A stretch of DNA of 64,000 nucleotides from Shinisaurus crocodilurus. Its lineage: Eukaryota > Chordata > Lepidosauria > Squamata > Shinisauridae. The stretch lies in contig CM037877.1 in NCBI GenBank assembly GCA_021292165.1, positions 299,848,726 to 299,912,725 on the forward strand, read 5' to 3'. A model generated the notes under the pieces. The model worked only from the letters and a program-made list of their open reading frames with translations, searched no databases and was not told where the DNA came from. Numbering within the stretch: the stretch's first letter is position 1; every line of letters begins with the position of its first letter. Shown piece by piece: positions 10,591 through 20,750 of the stretch. A program made the translations under genes and the position numbers.

Positions 10591-12127
10591 TGTGAAGAAA
10601 AGAGCCTTTGGGGGGGTTCACACACACACACACACACACCTCAGGTGTGAACCGGCCGGGTGGGTGGGGTGTGTGCATAGTTAGCGTGTGGAGAAAGGGG
10701 CCTTTGGGGGTTCCTGCATGCATGCACACACACAACACCCCCTCATGTGTGAAGGCTGGGGTGTGTGTGCATAGTTCCTCTTGAATGAATGGTGCCTAGA
10801 TGCCTGGAGAAGCTGGCCTAGGGCTTTCATATGTAAATAGTTCAAGCCATGAGTCATGAGTTCCCTTCCCCCTGCCTGGCCAGGTGAGGTGCATGGTGAT
10901 TGGCTAAGAGGCAGCAGAGGAGGGGAGGGGGGGGGAAAGGTATATTTCCCAAAGCGTGGTTTTTGGTCTTTGTCTTTGTTCTACCCGGCTGTGGTAATGG
11001 CGGTAAGCCAAGGACCCCAGGCAGCTCCTGGTGAAATTAGCTGGATTGAGGGCTCTAGTACGTGGGGTTACCCTTGAAGACGGTTCGGAAGCTGCAGCTG
11101 GTACAGAACGCAGCGGCTCGCCTGGTTAAAGGCAGCCGCCGGCGGGATCACATCACGCCAGTGCTGAAGGATTTGCACTGGCTACCAGTTGCTTGCCGAG
11201 CCGAATTCAAGGTGTTGGTTTTGACCTTTAAAACCCTATACGGCTCTGGTCCAGTTTATCTCAAGGAGCGTCTCCAGCAACACCAAGTGGGCCGCTCAAC
11301 AAGATCTGCCACGGATGGCCTTCTCCTTGTCCCTTCAGCCAGAGCAGCTAGACTGGTGGGGACGAGGAAGAGGGCCTTTTCTGTGGCAGCCCCCGTACTG
11401 TGGAACTCTCTCCTGAGTGACCTCCGCCATGCCCCCTCTCTGATGAGCTTCCGTCGCTCATTAAAAACCTGGTTGTTCAGGCGGGAATATGGGGTGGGTT
11501 AAGATTTTAAAATTTTTATATTGTTTTAATGTATTTTATTGCATTTATGTATTTTATTTTGTGTACATCTCCCAGGGTGGCCGGTTGCCGGCCAGATGGG
11601 CGATAAATAAATATTAATAATAAATAAATAAATAAATAAATAGTAAAGGCAAGCCTTGTGGGAGTTTTACCCATCTCGGACCTTCGGCCTCGGGTAGGTG
11701 TGGTAATCTCCCTCGGGCAGCGAGGCTGTGCTGGATTTAACCCTTGAAGAGAACACCCTCAGGTAACAGGTGCGTGCCTGAGAGATATTAAGAAATCAGG
11801 TTTTATTGTTTTGCAGCTTTACTGTGTACTAAAGTGTCTCTCTCTTTATTTTCTGTGCTTCTCTCATTTCCCTAATCTTGTTGTAAAATGCTACCAGAAT
11901 AAACCTTGTCCTGGTTTTACCCCACATGGGTTTTGTAGTACTCTGTGGCTTCAGTATCTAAATCCAGGTTACAGAATTAAAGGCGAGTCCCTGAACAGAG
12001 ATCCAAGTAGGGTTGCAGACAGCTGAGGCTGGCAATCTGGTATCTTGAGATCTCAGGGGGTCTTGGTTCCTTTGGAGTAGGAAAGGGTGGGGGTGTGGCG
12101 GGCCAGCCAGCCCCCCCTTCCTCCACA
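10591..12127 (+). mobile_element. LTR family B, solo, with 5-bp target duplication AAGTC, interrupted by an L2 fragment
   Basis: It starts TGTGAAGAAAAGAGCC and ends CTTCCTCCACA, flanked by AAGTC at 10586-10590 and 12128-12132. A GT/CA-rich 5' part, a CCAAT-type motif (GTGATTGGCTAAG) near 10898 and AATAAA near 11898 fit an LTR. An L2 3' end occupies 11058-11642. A second copy in the opposite orientation is at 16103-17613. No coding region is left to assign the superfamily. Confidence 0.87.
11058..11642 (+). mobile_element. L2-like LINE 3' end nested in LTR B
   Basis: It encodes the same C-terminal reverse transcriptase segment as 6008-6634 ([40 protein letters not shown]). The 3' region and TAAA tail follow, ending about 11642, after which LTR B resumes (GGCAAGCCTTGTGG). 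Confidence 0.88.
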
Positions 12128-12599
12128 AAGTCTTATTGCCAGTAACTAAGCCTCAGGGAGAGGCATTTCAGCCTTTTAGGATGGGGAAAAAACTGCACAA
12201 AAGCCGGGAAGGGAAACCACCCAGTGGTTGGCTGTTGGGGGAAAGTGGGTGTGGCCATCCCCCTTGTTGTTTTTGTTGTCACAGACTAACAGGGCTGCCC
12301 CCCCCAAAGATGCCTCTTGGGGCATCTGGTCGTCCACTGCTGGAAACAGGATGTTCGACTAGATGGACCTTGAGTCTGATCCAGCATCACAGCTGTTTGG
12401 ACGTTCTCCTGCAAAACCCCCCAGTAATTTTTGTTTTTTAATGTATTTACTGCACTTTTAGAGTGCCCAGCAACCAAGGTTTTTTGGGTGGTGTACAAGT
12501 ACAATTTAAAAATGTAAGGTATATAATCACAATAAAACAATAATAACGCAGGACAAAATAAAAGAACACAAAGTACTGTCAGTGGCAGTTGAGTAAGAG

Positions 12600-12843
12600 A
12601 GCCAGTGTGGCGTAGTGGTGAGAGTGTTGGACTGGGACTCGGGAGATCCGGGTTCTAGTAGTACCCACTCGGCCATGAAACTCACTGGGTGACTGTGGGC
12701 CAGTCACTGACTCTCAGCCTCACCTACCTCACAGGGTTGTTGTTGTGAGGATAACATGGAGAGGAGGAGGAGGATTATGTAAGCCGCCTTGGGTTCCTTG
12801 CAGGAAAAAAGGTGGGGTATAAATATAATAAATAAATAAACAA
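12600..12843 (+). mobile_element. tRNA-derived SINE
   Basis: The head GCCAGTGTGGCGTAGTGGTG gives an A box, and CGGGTTCTAGTAG a diverged B box. The body contains ACAGGGTTGTTGTTGTGAGG and a 3' region GTAAGCCGCCTTGGGTTCC, followed by an ATAAATAAATAA tail. It is the most complete copy of the family here. Confidence 0.87.
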
Positions 12844-13090
12844 ACTGTAGAGCACATCATAAAACCGGAGTGAAACCACTAGCCAAAAATAAAACAGTGC
12901 AAAAGATCTAAAAGCACTAAAACAGTTCTTAAAATGCCTGGGAGAATAAAAAAAGGCTTTTATCTGGTGCACAAAGGCCCATAGCAGAAGTGCCAGGTGA
13001 GCCTTGTGGGGGAGGGCATTCCACAACCAAGGTGCCACCACCGAAAAAGCCCTCTCTCTTGTAACCACTCGCCTTACCTCATTAGGTGGG
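12844..13090 (-). mobile_element. Degraded L2-like LINE fragment
   Basis: On the - strand the translated remnant contains RAFSVVAPWLWNALP and a hydrophobic C-terminal part, recognisable as the end of an L2-type ORF2. Its tail abuts the SINE tail. Confidence 0.65.
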
Positions 13091-13438
13091 GATACCTGGA
13101 GAGTGCCTTGGATAGCGACCTCAGGGCAGTCTTCCCCAACCTGGTGCCCTCCAGATGTGTCGGGCTACAATTCCAGGGGATGCTGGGAGTTGTAGTCCAC
13201 TACACCTGGAGGGCACCAGACTAGGGTCGGCTGCCATAGGCAACAGGTAGGAAATGTAAGATGTGCTTGGCCTTGATATTCCGGGTAGATGTGTCTACTT
13301 ACAAGCACATGATCCAAGGCACTTAAGCAGGACCAGCAATGCGCCCATCCACCCCGAAGCGTTTTGTGGAGGAATCGTTGCTCAAAAACGGTTGCAGGGT
13401 TAACAGTCCAGACAGGATTTTTAGCTTAAGCACTAGAG

Positions 13439-14828
13439 CAGTGTTCTCCAACCTTGGGTCCCCAGATGTTTTTGGGCTCATCATCATCATCAGGCGATCA
13501 CTCGTGACCGAGTAAGATTGTCTTCCGGGATAAAAGGAGGAAATTCTAAAGAAGATTGTGTAGACTCTAGCGATGGGTCCGTAAGTGACTGTGGAGGCCA
13601 ATTCTAGATCCACACAGCTTCCCACAGTGCGGACACAGGTTACCAGATGGAAGATGGTCCTGTAAAGGATTCATTTGACGTGCTTTTCGCTTAGCACGTT
13701 TCTCCCTTTCACCTTGCACTCGGGCTTCTTCAAAGTCCATGGAACCTTTGTGAAAGGCCAGCCTCCATTTAGATCGTTCGGGCCAGAGCTTCCCAGTTTT
13801 CGATGTTTATATTGCATTTTTTTAGGTTAGCCTTATGAACATCTTTAAACCTCTTATATTGACCACCGATATTCCGCTTTCCATTCTTGAGTTGGGAGTA
13901 AAGTAACTGCTTTGGGAGACGGCAGTCAGGCATTCGAACAACATGACCGGTCCACTGAAGTTGGCGTTGAAGGATCATTTTTCAATGCTAGTAGTCTTTG
14001 CTTCTTCCAGTACACTGACATTTGTTCGTCTATCTTCCCAAGTAATTCGCAGGATTTTCCGGAGGCAACGTTGATGAAACCTTTCAAGGAGGTGGAAGTG
14101 ACGTTTATAGATAGTCCATGTTTCGCAGGCATACAATAAAGTTGGTAATACAATGGCTTCATAAACCAGTGTTTTGGTCTTCTTACAAATATCCCGATCC
14201 TCGAACACTCTATGTTTCATTCGAGAAAATGCGGCACTTGCGGAGCTCAAACGATGCTGGATTTCACTGTCGATGTTAGCTGTAACAGAAAGATAGCTGC
14301 CAAGATAGAGAAAATGATCGACATTTTCCAGTATTGTCCCGCCAAGCTGGGTAGATGGCATCACCAAAGGGTTAGCTTGCACTTGCTGATGAAGCACTTT
14401 GGTCTTTTTGATGTTAAGTGAGAGACCAAGTTTTCCGTATGCTTCTGCAAAAGCATTTAGGATAGTTTGGAGATCATCCTCTGAATGTGCGGAGACCACA
14501 TTATCATCAGCATACTGAAGTTCCACAACGGAGGTTGTAATTACCTTACTTTTTGCTTTCAGCCTGCTGAGATTAAAAAGCTTTCCATCTGTTCAATATA
14601 TAATTCCCACACCAGTGGGAAGTTTCCCCTTGACAAGATATAAAACCATGGCGATGAAAATGGCAAATAATGTTGGGGCGATAACACATCCCTGTTTAAC
14701 ACCTGATCCCACTTTAAATGGAGCACCATGAGAGCCGTTGTTGTCCAACGTTGTTGGGCTACGCTGGCTGGGGCATGCTGGGAGTTGTAGGCCAAAAACA
14801 TCTGGGGACCCAAGGTTGGAGAACACTG
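13439..14828. mobile_element. hAT-like foldback MITE with 8-bp target duplication CACTAGAG, split by a LINE
   Basis: The left arm CAGTGTTCTCCAACCTTGGG starts at 13439 and the right arm ends GGTTGGAGAACACTG at 14828. CACTAGAG flanks both ends (13431-13438, 14829-14836), an 8-bp duplication as hAT transposases make. The insertion at about 13476-14750 removed part of the left arm. Confidence 0.9.
13476..14750 (-). mobile_element. RTE-like LINE fragment inserted in the foldback MITE
   Basis: On the - strand a long frame (13975-14526) contains the RT active-site region LQYADDNVVSAHSEDD and LSLNIKKTKVL, then YACETWTIYKRH and RCLRKILRITWEDRRTN. A further frame at 13769-13978 continues with QLQWTGHVVRMPDCRLPKQL. 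Frameshifts separate the parts. The 3' end carries a GAT-repeat tail (ATGATGATGATGAG in - orientation). The clade assignment (RTE-like) is from general motif style and is tentative. Confidence 0.8.
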
Positions 14829-14904
14829 CACTAGAGCATCTTTCAGTATCTTGGGAGGATTTCAGATTATCTGAATGTTACGTTATAATTCCTTTTGGTC
14901 TGTG

Positions 14905-15085
14905 GAAGAGAAACTTACAGTATTTTTCCATGTATAAGACTATACTTTTTCCTAAAATCGCTAGACTAAAAATTGAGGGTCGTCTTATACACGGAAGTAA
15001 GCCGAGGAGAGAACCGCGCGGTTGCAAAACTGCCCAGTGGGGGGCGTCTTATACATGGGGGCGTCTTATAGACGGAAAAATACGG
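14905..15085. repeat. MITE-like repeat with GTCTTATAC motifs
   Basis: TTTTTCCATGTATAAGAC at the left and GTCTTATAGACGGAAAAATA at the right form imperfect inverted ends, with further GTCTTATACA motifs between. No coding capacity. Confidence 0.6.
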
Positions 15086-15571
15086 GTAACCCCTTGAACC
15101 ACCAGAATTTCATCATTAAACTCTTTCATATCATTTGTCTGCTATTGCTTCGTACAGGGGCTTGCTTTCAATTCCCAGCAAACATTATTATTCTGGTCAT
15201 TTTTACCAGGATCAACACTTACGGTAAAGCACAGATGGGGAAGCGCCAACCCGCGAGCCAGATACAACCTGCCGGAGCCCCCATCCAACCCACTGGCTTC
15301 TCCCCAGGCCACACCCCCTCTCCCCACACACTGACTACCTTTCCCTTCCCCATCTTGTGACCCCCCCCTCAAAAAATCACCCCTCTCCTGCTGCAATCAG
15401 GCTTAAAAAAAAACAACAACCATTGGCACCATAATTGCAGCATGGGGGGGTGAGTGCATTTTCAGGAGCGGTGAGTGCATGTGTGAATGCATCAGCTGCA
15501 CTGGTTTCCAGTCTGTTTCCAAGCCCAATTGAAAGTGCTGGTTTTAACCTTTAAAGCCTTAAATCATGGGA

Positions 15572-15684
15572 GGGCAACTTGTGGCCCTCCAGATGTTTTG
15601 GCCCATTAGCACTGGCCGGCACAGCCGATGGTGAGGGATTATGGGAGTTGTAGGACAAAACTTCTGGAGGGCCACAAGTTGCCC
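15572..15684. repeat. Foldback element
   Basis: GGGCAACTTGTGGCCCTCCA at the left pairs with the reverse complement ending GGCCACAAGTTGCCC at the right, around a GTTGTAG core. It interrupts the L2 remnant. Confidence 0.75.
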
Positions 15685-15979
15685 GCCTCTGCCTGCACCC
15701 CAAGGTCATCGGCAGAGGTTCATCTCACCTGCCCACCACCAAGGGTGATTAGGCTGGTGAGCAGGAGCCACAGGGCCTTCTCAGTGGTGTCCCCACACCT
15801 CTGGAATCAGCTTCCATAGGGGCTCATCAGACCCCTTCTTTGCAGATTTTCAGGAAAGCTTTGAAAACCCACCTGTTTTCGCTGTATTCCCATAACATCT
15901 GGGCTGCTGGTTGTATTGGTAAGTTCTGTTTTATATTGATTTTTATTGAATATGTTCTGACTGATTTTTATTGTATCTG

Positions 15980-15981
<2 letters not shown>

Positions 15982-16025
<44 letters not shown>
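15982..16025 (+). repeat. (TG)n microsatellite
   Basis: About 20 uninterrupted TG dinucleotides inside the L2 remnant 3' region. Confidence 0.95.
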
Positions 16026-16027
<2 letters not shown>

Positions 16028-16102
16028 AATCTTGTACGCTGCCTTGAGAGGGTTCCACCCTGAAAGGCAGCCTAAAAATAATTTTAAATGAAAAATAAAA
16101 TA

Positions 16103-17541
16103 TGTGGAGGAAGGGGGTGGGCTGGCTGACCCGCCACACCCCCACCCTTTCCTACCCAAAAGGACCCAAGACCCCCAGAGATCTCAAGATACCAGACTGC
16201 CAAGCAATTTATTTATTTATTTATTTATTATATTTATCAATCGCCCATCTGGCCGGTCACCCGGCCACCCTGGGCGATGTACAACCAAAATACAGCAACA
16301 CAACACAATAAAATATAATAATTAAAACAATATAAAAAATTCTTATTAAAAACCTAACCCACCCCATATTCCCGCCTGAACAGCCATGTTTTTAATGCAT
16401 GGCGGAAGCTCATCACGGAGGGGGCATGGCGAAGGTCACTAGGGAGGGAGTTCCATAATGTGGGGGCCGCCACAGAGAAGGCCCTCTTCCTAGTCCCCAC
16501 CAGCCTGGCTGCTCTGGCTGATGGGATAAGGAGAAGGCCGTCCGTGGCAGACCTTGTTGAGCGGCCTACTTGATGTTGCTGGAGGCGCTCCTTGAGATAA
16601 GCTGGGCCGGAGCCGTGTAAGGTTTTAAAGGTCAAAACCAACACCTTGAATTCGGCTCGGCAAGCAACTGGTAGCCAGTGCAACTCATTAAGCACTGGCG
16701 TGATGTGATCACGCCGGCGGCTGCCCTTAATCAGGCAAGCCGCCGCGTTCTGTACCAGCTGAAGCTTCCGGACCGTCTTCAAGGGTAACCCCACGTAGAG
16801 CGGGGTTGAAGCTTGAATCTCTGTTCAGGGACTTGCCTTTCTGACTGTAACCTGGATTTAGATGCTGGACCAAGCAGAGCAATCCACAAACACCATGTGG
16901 GGTAAAAAACCTAAGCAAGGTTTATTCTGGTAGCATTTTACAACAACCAATAGGGAAATAAGAGAAGCACACAAAATTAGAGAGACACTTTGGTACACAG
17001 TAAAGCTGCAAAATAACAAAACCTACTTCTTTATATCTCTCAGGCACACAACTCTGTTACCTGAGGGTCAGTTCTCTTCCAGGGTTAGATCCAGCACAGC
17101 CTTGCTGCCCGGGAGGACTAATTCACCTACCCGAAGGTCCGAGATGGGTAGCCCTCCACAAGGCGTGCCTTTCCAGAGCCCTCATTCAGCTAATTTCACC
17201 AGGAGCTACCTGGGGTCGTATCCTGAGGCCACCCGAAGGCTTGGGCCTCTCCTTGGCTTACCGCCATTGCTCCAACAGCTGGCAGCCACGCGATGACCAA
17301 AGACAAAGACAAAGACCCACATGTTGGGAAATAGCTCTTTCCCCCTCCCCTCCTCCTTTCTGTAGCTTTGCTGCTCCTTAGCCAATCAGGATGCACTTCA
17401 CCTGGCCAGACAGGGGGAGGGGAACTCATGACTCTTGACTTACTGGGCCTGAACAACATTTGCATTTGAAAGCCGGGTCTCCGGCTTTCAGGACTTCCAG
17501 GCGCCATCGCCTCCTCCCAGCCTTTAGCAGGTTCACATATG

Positions 17542-17580
<39 letters not shown>

Positions 17581-17613
17581 ATGTAGGAACCCCCAAAGGC
17601 TCTTTTCGTCACA
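16103..17613 (-). mobile_element. LTR family B, solo, with 5-bp target duplication AAATA, interrupted by an L2 fragment
   Basis: It starts TGTGGAGGAAGG and ends CTTTTCGTCACA in + orientation, the reverse of the copy at 10591. AAATA flanks it at 16098-16102 and 17614-17618. It carries an L2 3' end (16207-16803) at a different position from the insertion in the other B copy. A (TG)n run sits near 17545-17578. Confidence 0.87.
16207..16803 (-). mobile_element. L2-like LINE 3' end nested in LTR B
   Basis: A - strand frame (16354-16794) encodes the same segment as 6008-6634 with only a few substitutions ([20 protein letters not shown]). The ATTTATTTATT tail marks its 3' end on the left. The close similarity to the 6008 copy suggests recent activity of this subfamily. 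Confidence 0.88.
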
Positions 17614-17635
17614 AAATAAAATGGAGTTTATTTCA

Positions 17636-17800
17636 TAGATTTCATAGATCATAGAGCTGGAAGGAGCCTACAAGGCTATCGAGTCCAACCCCCTGCTCAA
17701 TGCAGGAAACTAGAGGAGGGGTCTCCCATCCAAGTAATAACCAGGCCTGACCCTGCTTAGCTTTCCACATTCAGACAAGCTGAGCCAGCATAAGCCAGCA
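17636..17800 (-). mobile_element. 5S rRNA-derived SINE with CR1-like tail
   Basis: Read on the - strand, the head contains AAGCTAAGCAGGGTCAGGCC, TGGTTATTACTTGGATGGGA and GAC, clearly the internal promoter part of 5S rRNA. It is followed by TGCATTGAGCAGGGGGTTGG and a CTATGAAAT-type tail resembling the CR1 3' end. Related copies are at 37687, 39193 and, truncated, 36632. Confidence 0.85.
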
Positions 17801-17814
17801 ATCACGTCGGGGGG

Positions 17815-19040
17815 GGGGGGTATATGCCAGCAGTAGGGTGGTCCCACCCATTTTGGGATGTGCCCCCACCCACTGCTGACTTGCATCCCTCGACAGGCTT
17901 CCCTGAGCCAATCTGGCCCTCGGGCCAGAAAAGGTTCCCCACCCTGGTGCTAGAGCCAAGATATTCAACCGGTACTAACATGAATGAATGGGAGCCAAGA
18001 AAGGATATTTCGGAGGGGTGGGGGAAGGAGCTGCCCCGGTTAATTTCTGCTTGGCATGTAGGTGTTCAAGGCATCGGAGCTTAGCTGGAAAAAAAACAGC
18101 GGTGACCTTCCTTCACTGAGGACTACCAAGCTCCCCGGCCCGACACTTGTTGTTGTGGCGCCTGGGCCATCCCGGGCAGGAATGTCCGTCTGCTCGGCTA
18201 ATCCCCACGACCGCAACGGCGAGGAGCCCCCCTGTCAGGGACGGGGCAGGGGGCAGGATAGGTGGGCCCTCCTCCGGCGGGCGTGTTTGACGGGCGGACA
18301 AAGGGCCGTGCAGAAGTCCGCCTCTCCCTCGGTGTGCCTTAAGGAGCCTTCTTAAGCCCCTTGCTTTAATTAGCTCCCTGGGCCGCCTAATCCCGGTGGT
18401 TGCGGTGCTATTAATTAAGAAGCACAGTGGTGGGGGCGGGACGTCACACCCACCCACACACACACACACACACACCAAGACTTGGTGGAGAGACCACCGT
18501 TTTCCCATCCAGTTGAAAAATCCATGACGATGTGAGCCATTTCCAGTGGCAGAATTCAACCCTGGAACATGGGAAACAAGCTTGCGCAGAGCGCCTTGTT
18601 CACGCCCTGGAACAACCGCTACAAATTCCCATGCCATATCTGTGGTTATCGAGTAAGCTGTCGAGGCTCCGGGTGGGGTGGGGTGGGGTGGGGTGGGGGT
18701 GTTTTTTGGGTAGGCCTGATTACCTCTCTTTTCAGGAATCAGGCTCCCGTTCATTTTGATGGAGCTTCTGCAAGGCAACTTTTCCAGTGAATTGGGGACC
18801 CATGGATTTCCTTGGAGAAAGCCACCTGCCTACTTGAATTTCAGCCAGCTCTGTTTCAGGCAGCTGCTGCCATTCCTTCAATATTGCCAGTTCCTGGCTA
18901 TAATTAAAGCCCACCCCGCCACCGCTGCCCCCAGCTCGATGTTTCTGCGCTATCATATATTGCTTGTTCTTGCACTGCATCATGGACTTTGTAGTTTTGA
19001 GGGCAACATCAACAGCCATTCTCACACTTTTTCATTCTAA
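17815..19040. other. Unassigned stretch
   Basis: No supported exon. It holds a (CA)n run at about 18455-18478, a GGGGT-repeat near 18670-18700 and otherwise no recognisable transposon. Confidence 0.4.
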
Positions 19041-19042
19041 AC

Positions 19043-19145
19043 CAGTGTTCTCCTACCTTGGGTCCCCAGATGTTTTGGCCTACAACTCCCAGCATGCCCC
19101 AAGCCAGCGTAGCTCCAGGTGTTCTCCAAGGTTGGAGAACACTGC
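19043..19145. repeat. Partial foldback MITE
   Basis: CAGTGTTCTCCTACCTTGGG starts the left arm and AAGGTTGGAGAACACTG ends it. The centre has lost part of the right arm, so the hairpin is incomplete. Confidence 0.8.
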
Positions 19146-20110
19146 TCTAAAGGATTCTGAGGAGCTCCAAAAGGATCTCTCCAAACTGGGAGAACGGGCA
19201 TCAAAATGGCAAATGTGGCTCAACGTCAGCAAATGTAACGTGATGCACATTGGGGCAAAAATAAAAATAAAAATCCAGCTTCAAGTATAATGCTTGTAAA
19301 CAGCCCAGAGAATTGTTGTAAATTCTCCCAGAGAGCTCTGGCTATGGGGCAGCATAGAAATAAAATACATCATCATCATCATCATCTGACTGATGGGATC
19401 TGAGCTAGTGGTGACTGACCAAGAAAGAGATCTTGGGGTTGTGGTGGGCAGCTCAATGAAAAATGCGGACCCCGTGTGCAGCTGCTGTGAAAAAGTCAAA
19501 TTCCATGTTAGGCACAAGTAGGAAGGGAATTGAAAATAAAACTGCCAACAAGGCCCTATGAGGAGAGACTGAAAGAACTGGGCATGTTTAGCCTTCAGAA
19601 GAGGAGACTGAGGGGAGATATGATCGCACTCTTCCAGTACTTGAAGGGATGTCACACAGAGGAGGGCCAGGATCTCTTCTCGATCATCCCAGTTTGCAGG
19701 ACACGGAATCATGGGCTCAAGTTACAGGAACCCAGATTCCACCTAAACATCAGGAAAAATTTCCTGACTGTCAGAGCAATAAGACAATGGAATCAACTAC
19801 CTAGGGAGGTGGTGGGCTCTCCCAGTCTGGAGGCATTCAAGGTGCAACTGGACAATCATCTGTCGGGGATGCTTTGACCTGGATTCCTGCACTGAGCAGG
19901 GGGTTGGACTCGATGGCCTTGTAGGCCCCTTCCAACTCTACTTTTCTATGATTCTATGAAGATCAAAGTCCCCTTATACAAATCTACAGTGCGACCACAC
20001 AGAATACTGTGTACAGTTCTGGTCACCGTACCTAAAAACGGATATTGCAGAGTTAGGAAAAAAGGCAACTAAAATGATCAAGGGGCTGGAGCAACTCCCC
20101 TGCTAGGAAA
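19146..20110 (+). mobile_element. CR1-like LINE fragments
   Basis: Degraded RT remnants (DSEELQKDLSKLGERASKWQ; ELVVTDQERDLGVVV) are followed by a better preserved 3' part at 19550-19960. That part encodes [20 protein letters not shown] and [20 protein letters not shown], then GGTTGGACTCGATGGCCTTG and ATTCTATGA units. An older CR1 segment continues to about 20110. Confidence 0.85.
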
Positions 20111-20129
20111 GGTTACAAAAGCTGGGACT

Positions 20130-20670
20130 GTTTGGCTTAGCAAAAAGCAAGTAAGGGCCAGGGGAGACACGATAGAGGTGTAGAAAATTATGCACAGTGT
20201 GGAGAAACTGGAGAGGGAGAGATTTTTCTCCCTCTTTCCTAATACTAGAGCCCAGTGAGGTCAGGTCATCCCATGAAGCTGAACGGTGGAAGATTCAGGA
20301 TAGATCAAAGGAAGGACTTCTTCTTCACACAGCACAGAGTTAAACCATGGAATTCACTTCCACAAGAGGTAGTGATGGCCACCAACCTGGATGGCTTTAA
20401 AAGGGGATTGGATGTGGACCAATTCATGGAGGATGAGGCTGTCAATGGCTACTAGCCCTTATGGCTCTGTGCTACCTCCAGTATCAGAGGCAGTATGCCT
20501 ATATACACCAGTTGCTGGGGAACATGGGCGGGAGGGTGCTGTGGCACCCCTGTCCTGCTTGTGGGATCCCGTGGGCAGCTGGTCGGCCATTGTGTGAACA
20601 GAATGCTGGACTGGATGGGCCCTTGCTCTGATCCAGCCTCGGGGCTCTTCTTATGTTCTTATGATTCATG
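20130..20670 (+). mobile_element. Second CR1-type 3' end
   Basis: It contains the reverse transcriptase C-terminal remnant FFFTQHRVKPWNSLPQEVV and TNLDGFKRGLDV, then a 3' UTR with ATGGGCCCTTGCTCTGATCC ending in TTCTTATGTTCTTATGATTC. It differs from the ATTCTATGA-tailed subfamily. Confidence 0.8.
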
Positions 20671-20750
20671 CGTTGCGCGGACAGAGAGGGGTTAGCCCAA
20701 AAATGTTAAGGTTATCATGAGAATGAAAACAGTGTGAAAGGTGTGAAGCA

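Larger units (their letters stand above)
15490..16102 (+). mobile_element. Degraded L2-like LINE 3' end with a foldback insertion
   Basis: Translated remnants include FKALNH-like sequence and, after the insertion at 15572-15684, RSHRAFSVVSPHLWNQLP and FRKALKTHLFSLY. A 3' region with CCTTGAGAGGGTTCCACCCTG and an A-rich tail follows. LTR B landed in this tail (target AAATA). Confidence 0.75.

Noticed and set aside
17700..17790. 5S rRNA gene
   Set aside because: Only the promoter-bearing part matches, with substitutions, and it is fused to a CR1-like tail in several dispersed copies: a SINE.
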